Of a stretch of 11,620 nt of DNA, positions 1 through 7,257 are shown piece after piece. The notes under the pieces are model-generated. The model worked only from the letters and a program-made list of their open reading frames with translations, made no database searches and had not been told where the DNA came from. Every line of letters begins with the position of its first letter. Position 1 is the stretch's first letter. Both the position numbers and the translations under genes were made by a program. The stretch comes from an uncultured Sphingomonas sp. (GTDB taxonomy: Bacteria > Pseudomonadota > Alphaproteobacteria > Sphingomonadales > Sphingomonadaceae): the NCBI GenBank assembly GCA_934555855.1, contig CAKTFL010000022.1, forward strand, positions 1 through 11,620, given 5' to 3'.

Positions 1-1
1 G

Positions 2-721
2 GAGGCGGGTATCGAACAGATCATCTTCGTCACCGGCCGCGGCAAGGGTGCGCTCGAAGACCATTTCGACATTTCCTACGAGCTTGAGGCGACGATGAAG
101 GCGCGGGGCAAGAGCCTGACGCTGATCGACGGCATCCGCCAGAAGCCGGGCTCGCCGGTCTATGTCCGCCAGCAGGAGCCGCTGGGTCTGGGTCATGCCG
201 TGTGGTGCGCGCGCGAGATCGTCGGTGACGAGCCCTTCGCCGTGCTGCTGCCCGACGAGCTGATGGTGGGCGGCTTTATGCGCCAGATGGTGGAAGCTTA
301 TGGCAAGGTCGGCGGCAACGTCATCGGCGCGCTGGAAGTGCCCGACAGCGAGACCGACAAATACGGCATCATCTCGCCGGGCGCGGTGGACGGCCGGCTG
401 ACCGAGGTGAAGGCCCTGGTCGAGAAGCCCAAGGGCAAGGCTCCGTCTAACCTGATGATCCCGGGCCGCTACATTCTCCAGCCCGAGGTGATGGGCATCC
501 TGGAGCGTGGCGAAAAGGGCGCAGGCGGCGAGATCCAGCTGACCGACGCCATGGCCCAGCTGATCGGGCAGCAGCCCTTTCACGGCTTCACCTTCGACGG
601 CGATCGCTACGATTGCGGCGACAAGGCGGGCTTCATCCAGGCAAACCTGGCACTGGCACTGGCGCGTGAGGATATCGGGCCGGCCGTGCGGGAGTTCGCG
701 CGGGCGCAGCTCGGGGCGTAA
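2..721 (+). CDS. galU: UTP-glucose-1-phosphate uridylyltransferase, 3' part (5' end outside window)
   Basis: Makes UDP-glucose from glucose-1-phosphate and UTP in the cytoplasm, feeding exopolysaccharide, glycolipid and UDP-sugar synthesis. The frame is open from base 2 and ends at TAA 719-721. It gives 239 residues, so about 50 N-terminal residues, including the usual GxGTR-type nucleotide loop of a roughly 290-residue protein, lie off the left edge. GalU signatures visible in order are IIFVTGRGKGALEDHFD at the start, QQEPLGLGHAVWCA, AVLLPDELM (the Asp after LP belongs to the metal site), VEKP, GRYIL and GGEIQLTDAM. It converges with the moeB gene across a short hairpin-bearing spacer. Family assignment is firm. 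The call of GalU rather than a paralogous nucleotidyltransferase rests on the LGLGHA and EIQLTDA motifs. Confidence 0.95.
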   Translation, partial: EAGIEQIIFVTGRGKGALEDHFDISYELEATMKARGKSLTLIDGIRQKPGSPVYVRQQEPLGLGHAVWCAREIVGDEPFAVLLPDELMVGGFMRQMVEAYGKVGGNVIGALEVPDSETDKYGIISPGAVDGRLTEVKALVEKPKGKAPSNLMIPGRYILQPEVMGILERGEKGAGGEIQLTDAMAQLIGQQPFHGFTFDGDRYDCGDKAGFIQANLALALAREDIGPAVREFARAQLGA

Positions 722-751
722 AGACCGGGCGTCGCTCGCAGGCGGCGCCGT

Positions 752-768
752 CCCGGACTTGTTCCGGG
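752..768. repeat. short inverted repeat between galU and moeB
   Basis: CCCGGA (752-757) and TCCGGG (763-768) are perfect 6-bp arms around CTTGT, 30 nt after the galU stop. There is no T-tract, so terminator function is uncertain. The sequence resembles GC-rich palindromes common between genes in alphaproteobacteria; that is recollection and was not searched. Confidence 0.5.
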
Positions 769-841
769 GTCTACCGTGGCATGACGATCAATGATTGGGC
801 ATGTGCGGCCCGATGCCGGAAATCCGGAATGATGCAAGGCG

Positions 842-871
842 ACCCGGCTGGTATGCCGCATACCGCCGGGT
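842..871. terminator. strong hairpin in the convergent galU/moeB spacer, possible bidirectional terminator
   Basis: ACCCGGC (842-848) pairs with GCCGGGT (865-871), and GGTAT (850-854) pairs with ATACC (860-864) around the loop GCCGC. T849 is the only unpaired stem base, so 12 pairs form. It starts 15 nt past the moeB stop on the - strand and lies 120 nt after the galU stop. Neither side has a run of T, so it may be a U-less terminator or a 3'-end stabiliser. The hairpin is seen in the sequence; its function is inferred. Confidence 0.45.
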
Positions 872-886
872 GACGCGACGGCGAGG

Positions 887-1660
887 TTAGACGCCGGGCC
901 TCTCCGGCCCACAGGCGGGACAGGCGGGACAGGCAGGATCCTTGGGAACACGGATCGTGCGAAAGCGCCAGTCGAGCGCGTCGATGATGAGCAGGCGACC
1001 GGCGGGATCGGTGCCGAACGGGGCCAGGATGCGGATCGCTTCCAGCGCGGCGAGGCCGCCGAGGATGCCGGTCATCGGCCCGAGCACACCGTCCGTCGCG
1101 CAGGTTCCCTCCGCCTCGCCGGGCGTGCCGACCAGGCAGCGATAGCATGGCCTGTCCGGCTCCCAACCGCGATACACCGCCAGCTGCCCCTCGAATTGTC
1201 CGACCGCGGCGGAGACCAGCGGGATCCGGAGGGCCAGCGCTGCGTCGGCGACCACCAGCCGGGTCGCGAAATTGTCACACCCGTCGAGGACCAGGTCAGC
1301 TCCCGCGATCAGCGTGGCGACATTGTCCGGCTCGACCCGGATCGGGTGCGGCCGCACCTCGCAATGCGGGTTGATGGCGCGGGCGCGCTCGGCAGCGGCC
1401 TGAGCCTTTGATCGGCCCCGATCGGCTGTCGCGAAGATCGTCTGGCGTTGCAGGTTCGAGGGCTCGACCCGGTCGTCATCAATAATTTCGAGCTGGCCGA
1501 TTCCCGCCGCAGCGAGATACTGGATCGCCGGTGAGCCGATGCCGCCCGCCCCGATCACGATTACGCGCCCCGCCTTCAGGCGCATCTGGCCCGCGCCGCC
1601 GACCTCCTTCAGGACGATGTGCCGGGCGTAGCGGTCGAGTTCGTCGTCGGAAAGGTTCAC
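887..1660 (-). CDS. moeB: ThiF/MoeB/HesA-family sulfur-carrier adenylyltransferase
   Basis: An E1-like enzyme that adenylates the C-terminal glycine of a small ubiquitin-like sulfur carrier (MoaD for molybdopterin, or ThiS for thiazole). The 257-residue length is normal. Visible are the opening YARHIVLKEVGG, the nucleotide loop GAGGIG (37-42), the D/R-rich stretch DDDRVEPSNLQRQ (61-73), the Mg-site motif DGCDNF (126-131), zinc-ligand pairs C172-x2-C175 and the C244/C247/C250 group, and C187 in GTCATDGVLGP, a conserved Cys in this family. The start is GTG (1658-1660): the nearby ATG at about 1674 is out of frame, and this start gives the family N-terminus. No clear ribosome site precedes it. 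It is last in the leftward operon, 23 nt after the exported protein. The C-terminal CPACPAC comes from a triplicated 9-mer. MoeB and ThiF cannot be told apart here. Confidence 0.9.
   Translation of the reverse strand: MNLSDDELDRYARHIVLKEVGGAGQMRLKAGRVIVIGAGGIGSPAIQYLAAAGIGQLEIIDDDRVEPSNLQRQTIFATADRGRSKAQAAAERARAINPHCEVRPHPIRVEPDNVATLIAGADLVLDGCDNFATRLVVADAALALRIPLVSAAVGQFEGQLAVYRGWEPDRPCYRCLVGTPGEAEGTCATDGVLGPMTGILGGLAALEAIRILAPFGTDPAGRLLIIDALDWRFRTIRVPKDPACPACPACGPERPGV
911..937. repeat. 9-bp tandem repeat x3 inside the moeB 3' end
   Basis: ACAGGCGGG at 911-919 and 920-928 is followed by ACAGGCAGG at 929-937. On the - strand the in-frame copies encode repeating Cys-Pro-Ala units, giving C244-P-A-C247-P-A-C250. 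The usual family C-terminus has a single C-x-x-C here. Confidence 0.8.
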
Positions 1661-1683
1661 TTATGATCAGTCATGTCGAAAGG

Positions 1684-2121
1684 TCATCGGGTCCAGGTGA
1701 AAGTGACGCTGGCGCGATACCAACTCGCGTCGCCTTCACCCGGCTGGATATTTTCGCGCGCCGCCCGTGATACCAGCCCGGCCGTGTACTGCTCCACGGT
1801 CGGGCAGCCGATGGCACGCGGAACGGTCGTCCTGACCTGGCCTGCGGGGCCGACGAGCAGCGCGACGGTCACCTCGACCCGGCTCTCATGGCCCTCTTCC
1901 TGCGCCGTGGCGCAATGGCCCGCCTTGAACTCGTCCACGACGAAACGCGCCATTTCCGGATCATAGGCGGGAGGCACCTTCCAGCGCGGCACGGGCAGCT
2001 GTGACCAGTCCGCCGGCAGGGCCGGGACCGTGGCAGTCTGGGCGGTGGAAACCGTCGGCGTCGGCGGGGGTGAGGGCTGGGGCGCGGCCTGCACCGCCAG
2101 CAGGAGCGCCGCGACAATCAT
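1684..2121 (-). CDS. small exported protein with TonB-C-like C-terminal region, function unknown
   Basis: 145 residues. The N-terminus has a short hydrophobic stretch ([11 protein letters not shown]) that looks like a signal peptide, with a possible cleavage after VQA at about residue 12. A Pro/Thr/Ser-rich linker (14-30) follows. The C-terminal half (about 80-145) has the rhythm of a TonB C-terminal fold: [18 protein letters not shown], then an Ala-rich helix, then [20 protein letters not shown]. Cysteines in GHCATAQ and IGCPTVEQY could form a periplasmic disulfide. There is no obvious transmembrane anchor beyond the signal, so a true TonB energy transducer is unlikely. Its ATG overlaps the dut stop as ATGA (2118-2121), which shows translational coupling and fixes the start. 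moeB follows 23 nt downstream. I do not recognise a named family, and its role is unknown. Confidence 0.8.
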   Translation of the reverse strand: MIVAALLLAVQAAPQPSPPPTPTVSTAQTATVPALPADWSQLPVPRWKVPPAYDPEMARFVVDEFKAGHCATAQEEGHESRVEVTVALLVGPAGQVRTTVPRAIGCPTVEQYTAGLVSRAARENIQPGEGDASWYRASVTFTWTR

Positions 2122-2561
2122 CGCCCGGTCGATCCGAAGCCGCCGAGGCCCCGAACGGTCTCATCGAGCCGGTCGACCTCCTCGATCGATGCAGGCTGAA
2201 CCCGCGCAGGCACCAGTTGCGCGATCCGCTCGCCCCGCGCGACCGCAAAGGGATCGGCTCCGAGATTGACCAGGATCACCTTGATCTCCCCGCGATAGTC
2301 GCTGTCGATCGTGCCGGGCGTGTTGAGGCAGGTGATGCCGTATTTCAGCGCCAGGCCCGAACGCGGCCGGACCTGTACCTCATAGCCGTCCGGTATGGCG
2401 ATGGCGAAGCCCGTTGCTACCGCGTACCGCTCGCCGGGCGCCAGCGTCACCTCCTCGGCCGCCACCACGTCCAGGCCCGCAGCCCCCGAGGTGGCGTAGG
2501 ATGGCAGCGGCAGTCCCTCGCCATGCGCCAGGCGTTTCAGCGCGATGCGGACGGCGGTCAT
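2118..2561 (-). CDS. dut: dUTP diphosphatase (dUTPase), trimeric type
   Basis: Hydrolyses dUTP to dUMP and pyrophosphate, keeping uracil out of DNA and supplying dUMP for thymidylate synthesis. The 147-residue length is normal for the homotrimeric family. All five motifs are present: I AAGLDVVA (27-34), [13 protein letters not shown] (65-75), [17 protein letters not shown] (79-92) with the catalytic-region Asp in the TIDSDY segment, [10 protein letters not shown] (110-117) and [11 protein letters not shown] (137-146) at the flexible C-terminus. Start and stop both sit in ATGA overlaps, with coaBC upstream (2558-2561) and the exported protein downstream (2118-2121), so it is translated from the shared mRNA. 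coaBC next to dut is a widespread bacterial pairing. Confidence 0.97.
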   Translation of the reverse strand: MTAVRIALKRLAHGEGLPLPSYATSGAAGLDVVAAEEVTLAPGERYAVATGFAIAIPDGYEVQVRPRSGLALKYGITCLNTPGTIDSDYRGEIKVILVNLGADPFAVARGERIAQLVPARVQPASIEEVDRLDETVRGLGGFGSTGR

Positions 2562-3742
2562 GCCTGAAGCTCCAGCTCGTCAGCGATGCGGGCAGCGATG
2601 CGCCGCGCAACCTCGTCCTTGGGCAAGGATGGCCAGTGCTCGACGCCGTCGTCGGTGAGAAGATGTATCATGTTCGTCGGGCCGCCCATCACATCGCCTG
2701 ATACGTCATTGGCGACGATCCAGTCGACTCCCTTGCGAACCCGTTTGGCCGCGGCATGGTCGACCACCCGCTCCGTTTCCGCGGCAAAGCCGACCAGCAG
2801 GGCGGGGCGGCGCTGGCTGTTGGCGAGCGAGGCGAGGATGTCGGGATTCTCGACCAGCGCCAGGGCCGGGGTGCCCGCGCTCTTTTTCAGCTTCTGCCCC
2901 GCTGCCTCGACCCGCCAGTCGGCAACCGCCGCGACCAGCACGGCCGCATCGGCGGGAAGGGCCGACTCGACGGCCGCGGCCATCTCGCGCGCGGTTTCCA
3001 CGTCGTGGCGGTCGACGCCGCGCGGCGTGGCAAGCCGGACAGGTCCGGCGACCAGAGTCACGCGCGCGCCGAGCGCGGCAAGAGCGCCGGCAATGGCGAA
3101 CCCCTGTTGCCCGGAGGAACGGTTGGCGAGATAGCGGACCGGGTCGATCGGCTCGTGAGTCGGGCCCGCGGTGACCAGCACGTGACGGCCGGCGAGCCGG
3201 CGCGCGGTGGGAACAAGGCGGGCCTCGATCGCGTCGGCGATCGCCTGCGGCGCGGGCAGGCGGCCGGGGCCATACTCGCCACACGCCATCGCGCCCTCGT
3301 CGGGTTCCAACACCTCGATCCCGTCCGCGCGCAGCGCCGCGATATTGCGGACCGTCGCGGCGTGCTGCCACATCCGCACGTTCATGGCGGGCGCGACAAG
3401 TACCGGCTTGTCCGTCGCGAGCAGCAGCGTCGTGGCGAGGTCATCGGCAAGGCCGGCGGCCATGCGCGCGATCAGGTCGGCGGTGCCGGGAGCGACGACC
3501 ACCAGGTCCGCCTCGCGGCTGAGCTGGATATGGCCCATCTCCGCCTCGTCCTTCAGGTCCCACAGGCTGGTATAGACCTTGTCCTCGCTTAGCGCGGCGA
3601 GGGTCATGGGCGTGACGAAATGGCTGCCGCCCTCCGTCAGGACACAGCGTACGGCGTGGCCGCGTCGCCGGAGCAGCCGGATCAGCTCGCACGCCTTATA
3701 GGCCGCGATGCCGCCGCTGATGATGAGCAGGACGCGCTTCAT
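2558..3742 (-). CDS. coaBC: bifunctional phosphopantothenoylcysteine decarboxylase / phosphopantothenate-cysteine ligase
   Basis: Catalyses two consecutive steps of coenzyme A synthesis: ligation of cysteine to 4'-phosphopantothenate (CoaB) and FMN-dependent decarboxylation to 4'-phosphopantetheine (CoaC). It has 394 residues, normal for Dfp. In the N-terminal CoaC domain (1 to about 175) there are the FMN-binding [12 protein letters not shown], catalytic H71 in [19 protein letters not shown] (118-125) and the active-site C154 in CGEYGPGRL. In the C-terminal CoaB domain (about 185-394) there are [22 protein letters not shown] (positions 190-211), AVADWRV, KLKK (284-287), ENPDIL and GFAAET. 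The start is the ATG at 3742, giving the family N-terminus [11 protein letters not shown]; the frame stays open far upstream only because of high GC. This ATG overlaps the membrane-protein stop (ATGA 3739-3742), and its stop overlaps the dut start. Confidence 0.97.
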   Translation of the reverse strand: MKRVLLIISGGIAAYKACELIRLLRRRGHAVRCVLTEGGSHFVTPMTLAALSEDKVYTSLWDLKDEAEMGHIQLSREADLVVVAPGTADLIARMAAGLADDLATTLLLATDKPVLVAPAMNVRMWQHAATVRNIAALRADGIEVLEPDEGAMACGEYGPGRLPAPQAIADAIEARLVPTARRLAGRHVLVTAGPTHEPIDPVRYLANRSSGQQGFAIAGALAALGARVTLVAGPVRLATPRGVDRHDVETAREMAAAVESALPADAAVLVAAVADWRVEAAGQKLKKSAGTPALALVENPDILASLANSQRRPALLVGFAAETERVVDHAAAKRVRKGVDWIVANDVSGDVMGGPTNMIHLLTDDGVEHWPSLPKDEVARRIAARIADELELQA

Positions 3743-4851
3743 CGTACCACCCGTCGCACCGTGATGCGGCGCTTGTCCAGGGCGGCGGAGACGAGGTCCC
3801 GGATCGCGTCGGGCGCCAGCACCAGCCCCGGCAGTACCATCGGCGCGACCAGCAGTCCCCAATAGAAGGTGTCCGCGCGCCCGCATACCGACAACAGCGC
3901 CGCATAGGCGACCAGCACCGCCGCAACGCGCAGGGCGAAAGCGTCGCGCCACCCCGCCCAGCCGATCAGCGCCAGGCCGACCAGCGGCGCGGCCAGCGGC
4001 ATCGGGAACAGGGTGAGCGCGGTCGACACGATCATCGTCCGGACGAAATAGCCGAAGCCGAGCAGCCCCGCCCAGCCCGGCGATGCGGGATCGAGCGGAC
4101 GGACGACCTCCGCCACCGCTTGCGCGTGAAGCGCGACGACGACGGCAAAGACGCCCAGGCTCGCGATCCAGGCAAATGCTTCCCGCCGCTGACCCTCGAC
4201 CAGGGCGAAAGACGCCATGATGACGACATACAGCGCGGCCGTCTCGCGGATCAGCATTGCCGCCAGCCCGAGCGCGACCGGCTCGACCCAGCGACCCGGA
4301 CGGAGCAACGCGAGCGACAGCGCGATCAGCAGGCCCGCCCAGATCTCGTGAAACACCGCGAGCGACACCTGGGCATGGGCGATCAGCCCCCCGGCGGTGG
4401 TCAGCGCGACCGCGATGCGCGGCGGCACGCGCGGCACGGCGGCGGCGACACGCCCGAACCAGGCGATCAGCACAGCGGTGACCAGGAAGCCGAGCAGGCA
4501 CGCGACCAGCCACCCGGGCAGGTGCGCCTCCACCACCGCCAGCGTTGGCAGGCGAAAGCTGACAAAGGGCTTGAGCGGGTAGTTACCGGCCCTCAGCGCC
4601 TCGGCGGCGACGTGGTAGTAGTTTCCGCCGTGCCGGATGCCGTCCACGATCTCGCCATACAGGGCGACGTCGGTCGTATCCGCGGCGCTGCCGCTCACGC
4701 CGGCGGTGCTGCCGATGGGAGCCGACAGGGCCGAGCAGCAGCCGAGCAGCAGGAACACGGCCAGCGCCAGCAGCGCGCGGGCCGGGCGGGTCGGCAGCGC
4801 GGCGAAGCGGCTCGGCGCGGCAAGCCAGAACGGGGCAAGCGGACGGCGCAT
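3739..4851 (-). CDS. polytopic membrane protein, possible GT-C-like glycosyltransferase, function unknown
   Basis: 370 residues with roughly ten hydrophobic segments. The first is about 26-43, then a polar loop to about 108, then segments near 112-132, 146-166, 170-184, 190-215, 224-246, and four more to about 345. The C-terminus is basic ([12 protein letters not shown]). The loop after segment 1 carries D58-TT-D61, a Tyr pair (78-79) and YPLKPFVSFRLPTL (91-104). An acidic pair in the first external loop followed by many membrane spans is the general plan of GT-C glycosyltransferases that use polyprenyl-linked sugars. That resemblance is structural inference only. RET (202-204) lies in a later segment. 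The ATG at 4851 is 19 nt after the ubiB stop with no obvious ribosome site; translation may be coupled. It ends in an ATGA overlap with coaBC. A link to CoA or ubiquinone metabolism is not evident. Confidence 0.85.
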   Translation of the reverse strand: MRRPLAPFWLAAPSRFAALPTRPARALLALAVFLLLGCCSALSAPIGSTAGVSGSAADTTDVALYGEIVDGIRHGGNYYHVAAEALRAGNYPLKPFVSFRLPTLAVVEAHLPGWLVACLLGFLVTAVLIAWFGRVAAAVPRVPPRIAVALTTAGGLIAHAQVSLAVFHEIWAGLLIALSLALLRPGRWVEPVALGLAAMLIRETAALYVVIMASFALVEGQRREAFAWIASLGVFAVVVALHAQAVAEVVRPLDPASPGWAGLLGFGYFVRTMIVSTALTLFPMPLAAPLVGLALIGWAGWRDAFALRVAAVLVAYAALLSVCGRADTFYWGLLVAPMVLPGLVLAPDAIRDLVSAALDKRRITVRRVVR

Positions 4852-4870
4852 CGGCGTCAGCGACCGGCCG

Positions 4871-6406
4871 TCATCCGAACACCGCCCAGCTGCCGGCGAT
4901 GCTGACCAGCGCGGTCACAACCACAACGGCGGCGTAGCGCCAGCCGCCGCCGATCCGCACCACCTCGATCTCGCGAAGCGGCGGCGCGGGCGGTTCGCCG
5001 CCCGGTGCGGGATAGCGCGCCTCGATCCGGCGAACGAGTTCGGGCAGACGGGCGAGCGTACGCACGTCGGCGACCAGCCGGTCGGCGAGCGCAGCCTCCG
5101 GCCCCAGTTCGGAGCGGATCCATTCGCGCACGAACGGCGCGGCCGCGTCCCACAGGTTGATCTCCGGATCGAGGCCGGTCGCGACGCCCTCCACCATCAC
5201 CATGGTCTTTTGCAGCAGCAGCAGGTGCGGCTGGGTCACCATGTCGAAATCGCGGGTGATGGCGAACAGCCCGTCCAGCATCATGCCGATCGACATGTCC
5301 TTGACCGGCAGGCCGCGCATCGGTTCTCCCACCGCTCGCAGGGCCGTGGCGAACTCGGCGACATTGTGGTGGGCGGGGACATAGCCCGCCTCAAAATGGA
5401 TTTCCGCGACCCGGCGGTAATTGCCGGTGATCAGGCCGTACAGGATCTCGGCCAGCCAGACGCGCGCACGCCGGTCGATCCGGCCCATGATGCCGAAATC
5501 GATCGCGGCGATCCGATTGCCCGGCAGCGCAAACAGGTTTCCCTGGTGCATGTCGGCATGGAAAAAGCCCTCTGCGATCGCCTGACGCAGGAAAGCATGG
5601 ACCAGCGTCCGCGCAAGGCGGGGCAGGTCGTAGCCTGCCGCGATCAACGCTGCGCGGTTGGACAGCTTGATGCCGTCGATCCACTCGATGGTCAGCACCT
5701 TGCCGGAGGTGCGGCTCCAGTCGATGGCAGGCACGACGAAGTCGGGCTCGGCCGTCATTGCCTCGGCAAGCTCGGAGGCGGAGGCCGCCTCGCGCATGAA
5801 GTTCAGCTCGCGCAGGGTCCAGCGGCGGAAATTCTCCACCGTGAGGCGCGGGCGCAGGCGCGCGGCCTCGCGGCTCATGCCTTCCAGCTGCGCGGCCGCC
5901 CATTGGTAAGTGTCGATCGCACGCTTGAAATCGTCCTCCACGCCGGGGCGCAGGACCTTCACCGCTACCTGACGCCCATCGGTGGTGACGGCGCGATGGA
6001 CCTGGGCGATCGAGGCAGCGCCGACAGGCGTTTCCTCGATCCGCCGGAACAAGGTATCAGTCGTACGGCCGAGGCTCGCCTCGATCGCGGCGCGGATGGT
6101 CTCGAACGGGACCGCCGGCAGCTGGTCCTGAAGCCGGAGCAGGTCGTGCGCCGCGGCCTCGCCGACCAGATCGGGCCGGGTGGCAAGCGTCTGGCCCAGC
6201 TTGATCGCGGCCGGGCCGATCGCCTGGAACGCGTCGGCATAGCGTGGAGTCGCCGGCACCCGCGCGCCGAAGCGGGCGATCCGGGCCAGCCGGCGGACGG
6301 GCGTGGGCGTGTTCGGGTCGCCTTCCAGCCCCTTCAGCGCGCCGTGGCGGGCGAGGGTGCGTCCCCAGCGCAGCAGGCGCCAGACATGAACGGCAGGCGC
6401 GGTCAC
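4871..6406 (-). CDS. ubiB: UbiB atypical kinase-like (ABC1/ADCK) ubiquinone biosynthesis protein
   Basis: A protein-kinase-like membrane ATPase needed for ubiquinone synthesis, once mislabelled 2-polyprenylphenol 6-hydroxylase. Numbered from the GTG start it has 511 residues. Visible are the family-specific KxGQ motif KLGQTLATRPDL (69-80), the Ala-rich nucleotide loop PVGAASIAQVH (127-137), VAVK with K150, ADMHQGN (284-290) as the catalytic loop, DFG (303-305), and a hydrophobic C-terminal segment (YAAVVVVTALVSIAGSWAVFG, about 491-511) that could be a membrane anchor. I chose GTG 6404-6406 because GGAG stands six bases before it and it gives MTAPAVHVWRLLRWGRTLARHG. A TTG four codons upstream (6418) has no such site. 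The ubiE stop is 31 nt upstream. Gln replaces the commoner Pro in the DxHPGN loop. Confidence 0.94.
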   Translation of the reverse strand: MTAPAVHVWRLLRWGRTLARHGALKGLEGDPNTPTPVRRLARIARFGARVPATPRYADAFQAIGPAAIKLGQTLATRPDLVGEAAAHDLLRLQDQLPAVPFETIRAAIEASLGRTTDTLFRRIEETPVGAASIAQVHRAVTTDGRQVAVKVLRPGVEDDFKRAIDTYQWAAAQLEGMSREAARLRPRLTVENFRRWTLRELNFMREAASASELAEAMTAEPDFVVPAIDWSRTSGKVLTIEWIDGIKLSNRAALIAAGYDLPRLARTLVHAFLRQAIAEGFFHADMHQGNLFALPGNRIAAIDFGIMGRIDRRARVWLAEILYGLITGNYRRVAEIHFEAGYVPAHHNVAEFATALRAVGEPMRGLPVKDMSIGMMLDGLFAITRDFDMVTQPHLLLLQKTMVMVEGVATGLDPEINLWDAAAPFVREWIRSELGPEAALADRLVADVRTLARLPELVRRIEARYPAPGGEPPAPPLREIEVVRIGGGWRYAAVVVVTALVSIAGSWAVFG

Positions 6407-6437
6407 CGGGCGCTCCAACTCGCCAGAACAGCGGTCA

Positions 6438-7169
6438 CTAGATCTTCCAGCCCGAATGGATCGCGACCAGGCCGCCCATGATAGGCTCCACCCGGGTGTT
6501 CACGAACCCTGCCTCGCGGATCATGCTCTCAAAGGCCGGCATGTCGGGGAAGCGGCGGATCGACTCGATCAGGTAGCGGTAGCTGTCGGCATCGCCGGCG
6601 AGCAGTTGCCCGACTCTGGGCACGAGCTTGTGCGAATAGGTGTCGTACACTTCCGCGAAGCCCGGCCATTGCGTGGTCGAGAACTCCAGGCAGAAGAACC
6701 GCCCGCCGCGGCGCAGGACGCGGTGCGCCTCCCGCAGCGCCTTGGGAATGTCCGTCACGTTCCGGATGCCGAACGCGATGGTGTAGGCGTCGAAGAAGCG
6801 GTCGGGGAAGGTGAGCGTTTCCGCGTTCGCCTCCGACCAGACCAAGCCGTCGATCCCGCGGTTTCGGGCGCGGCCCATGCCGACCTCCAGCATGGCGGGG
6901 TTGATGTCGGCCACGGTGACCGACGCACCTGACCGGGCGAGGCGGAAGGCGATGTCGCCGGTGCCGCCCGCCATGTCGAGGACCTGCTCTCCGCTGCGGG
7001 GTTTCACCCGCCGTACGAAGCGGTCCTTCCACAGCCGGTGCATCCCGCCGGACATGGCGTCGTTCATCAGGTCGTAGCGTGAGGCGACTGAGGTGAAGAC
7101 GCCGCCCACCCGGCGGGTCTTTTCCTCGGGGGGGACGTCCTCATAGCCGAAGGAAACGGTGTCGGTCAT
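6438..7169 (-). CDS. ubiE: demethylubiquinone/demethylmenaquinone C-methyltransferase
   Basis: A SAM-dependent methyltransferase that adds the C-methyl group to the quinone ring in ubiquinone biosynthesis. It has 243 residues, normal length. Motifs are the UbiE signature region SRYDLMNDAMSGGMHRLWK (30-48), the SAM-binding VLDMAGGTGDIAF (63-75), the acidic VTVADINPAML, FDAYTIAFGIRNV (post-motif region) and VLRRGGRFFCLEFS (second signature), ending in MGGLVAIHSGWKI. The ATG start (7167-7169) is preceded by AGGG eight bases upstream. It is first in the leftward operon, with ubiB immediately downstream, matching the usual ubiE-ubiB coupling. Its promoter must lie in or near the 88-nt divergent spacer, which contains a 33-bp tandem duplication. 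Confidence 0.97.
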   Translation of the reverse strand: MTDTVSFGYEDVPPEEKTRRVGGVFTSVASRYDLMNDAMSGGMHRLWKDRFVRRVKPRSGEQVLDMAGGTGDIAFRLARSGASVTVADINPAMLEVGMGRARNRGIDGLVWSEANAETLTFPDRFFDAYTIAFGIRNVTDIPKALREAHRVLRRGGRFFCLEFSTTQWPGFAEVYDTYSHKLVPRVGQLLAGDADSYRYLIESIRRFPDMPAFESMIREAGFVNTRVEPIMGGLVAIHSGWKI

Positions 7170-7179
7170 GGCGCTGCCC

Positions 7180-7245
7180 TAGCCGCCGCTTGTGGCGGGG
7201 GCAAACGCAACGTAGCCGCCGCTTGTGGCGGGGGCAAACGCAACC
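7180..7245. repeat. 33-bp tandem duplication filling the ubiE/mutM divergent spacer
   Basis: Two adjacent 33-bp copies, 7180-7212 and 7213-7245, differ only at the last base (G versus C). Each contains CCGCC-GCTTGT-GGCGG, a 5-bp inverted repeat. The pair occupies 66 of the 88 bases between the divergent starts, so it sits where both promoters must be. Copies this similar suggest recent duplication or selection for two operator or promoter units. The repeat is seen directly; any function is inferred. Confidence 0.95.
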
Positions 7246-7251
7246 TAGCTC
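7223..7251 (+). promoter_or_regulatory. weak candidate mutM promoter spanning the second repeat copy
   Basis: TTGTGGC (7223-7229) and CCTAGCTC (7244-7251) are 14 bases apart. They partly fit the housekeeping pattern described for Caulobacter (TTGaCgS, 10-14 bases, GCTANAWC). A start point 6-8 bases downstream would fall at or next to the mutM GTG (7258), so mutM might be leaderless, which fits the lack of a Shine-Dalgarno there. The match is partial and the call is tentative. Confidence 0.25.
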
Positions 7252-7257
7252 CATGGC

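Noticed and set aside
3743..4513. Upstream in-frame extension of coaBC to 651 residues
   Set aside because: The added 257 residues are Arg/Gly/Ala-rich antisense-type translation overlapping the real membrane-protein gene. CoaBC begins at [11 protein letters not shown].
6407..6418. TTG start for ubiB
   Set aside because: GGAG lies inside these codons and is ideally spaced for the GTG at 6406; TTG has no comparable site.
4637..6481. 614-residue + strand open frame
   Set aside because: It is antisense to ubiB, which has all family motifs. Its composition (D/R/G/H-rich) is typical of a GC-rich shadow frame.
7253..7255. ATG as the mutM start
   Set aside because: Out of frame with PELPEVETT, whose Pro must follow the initiator.
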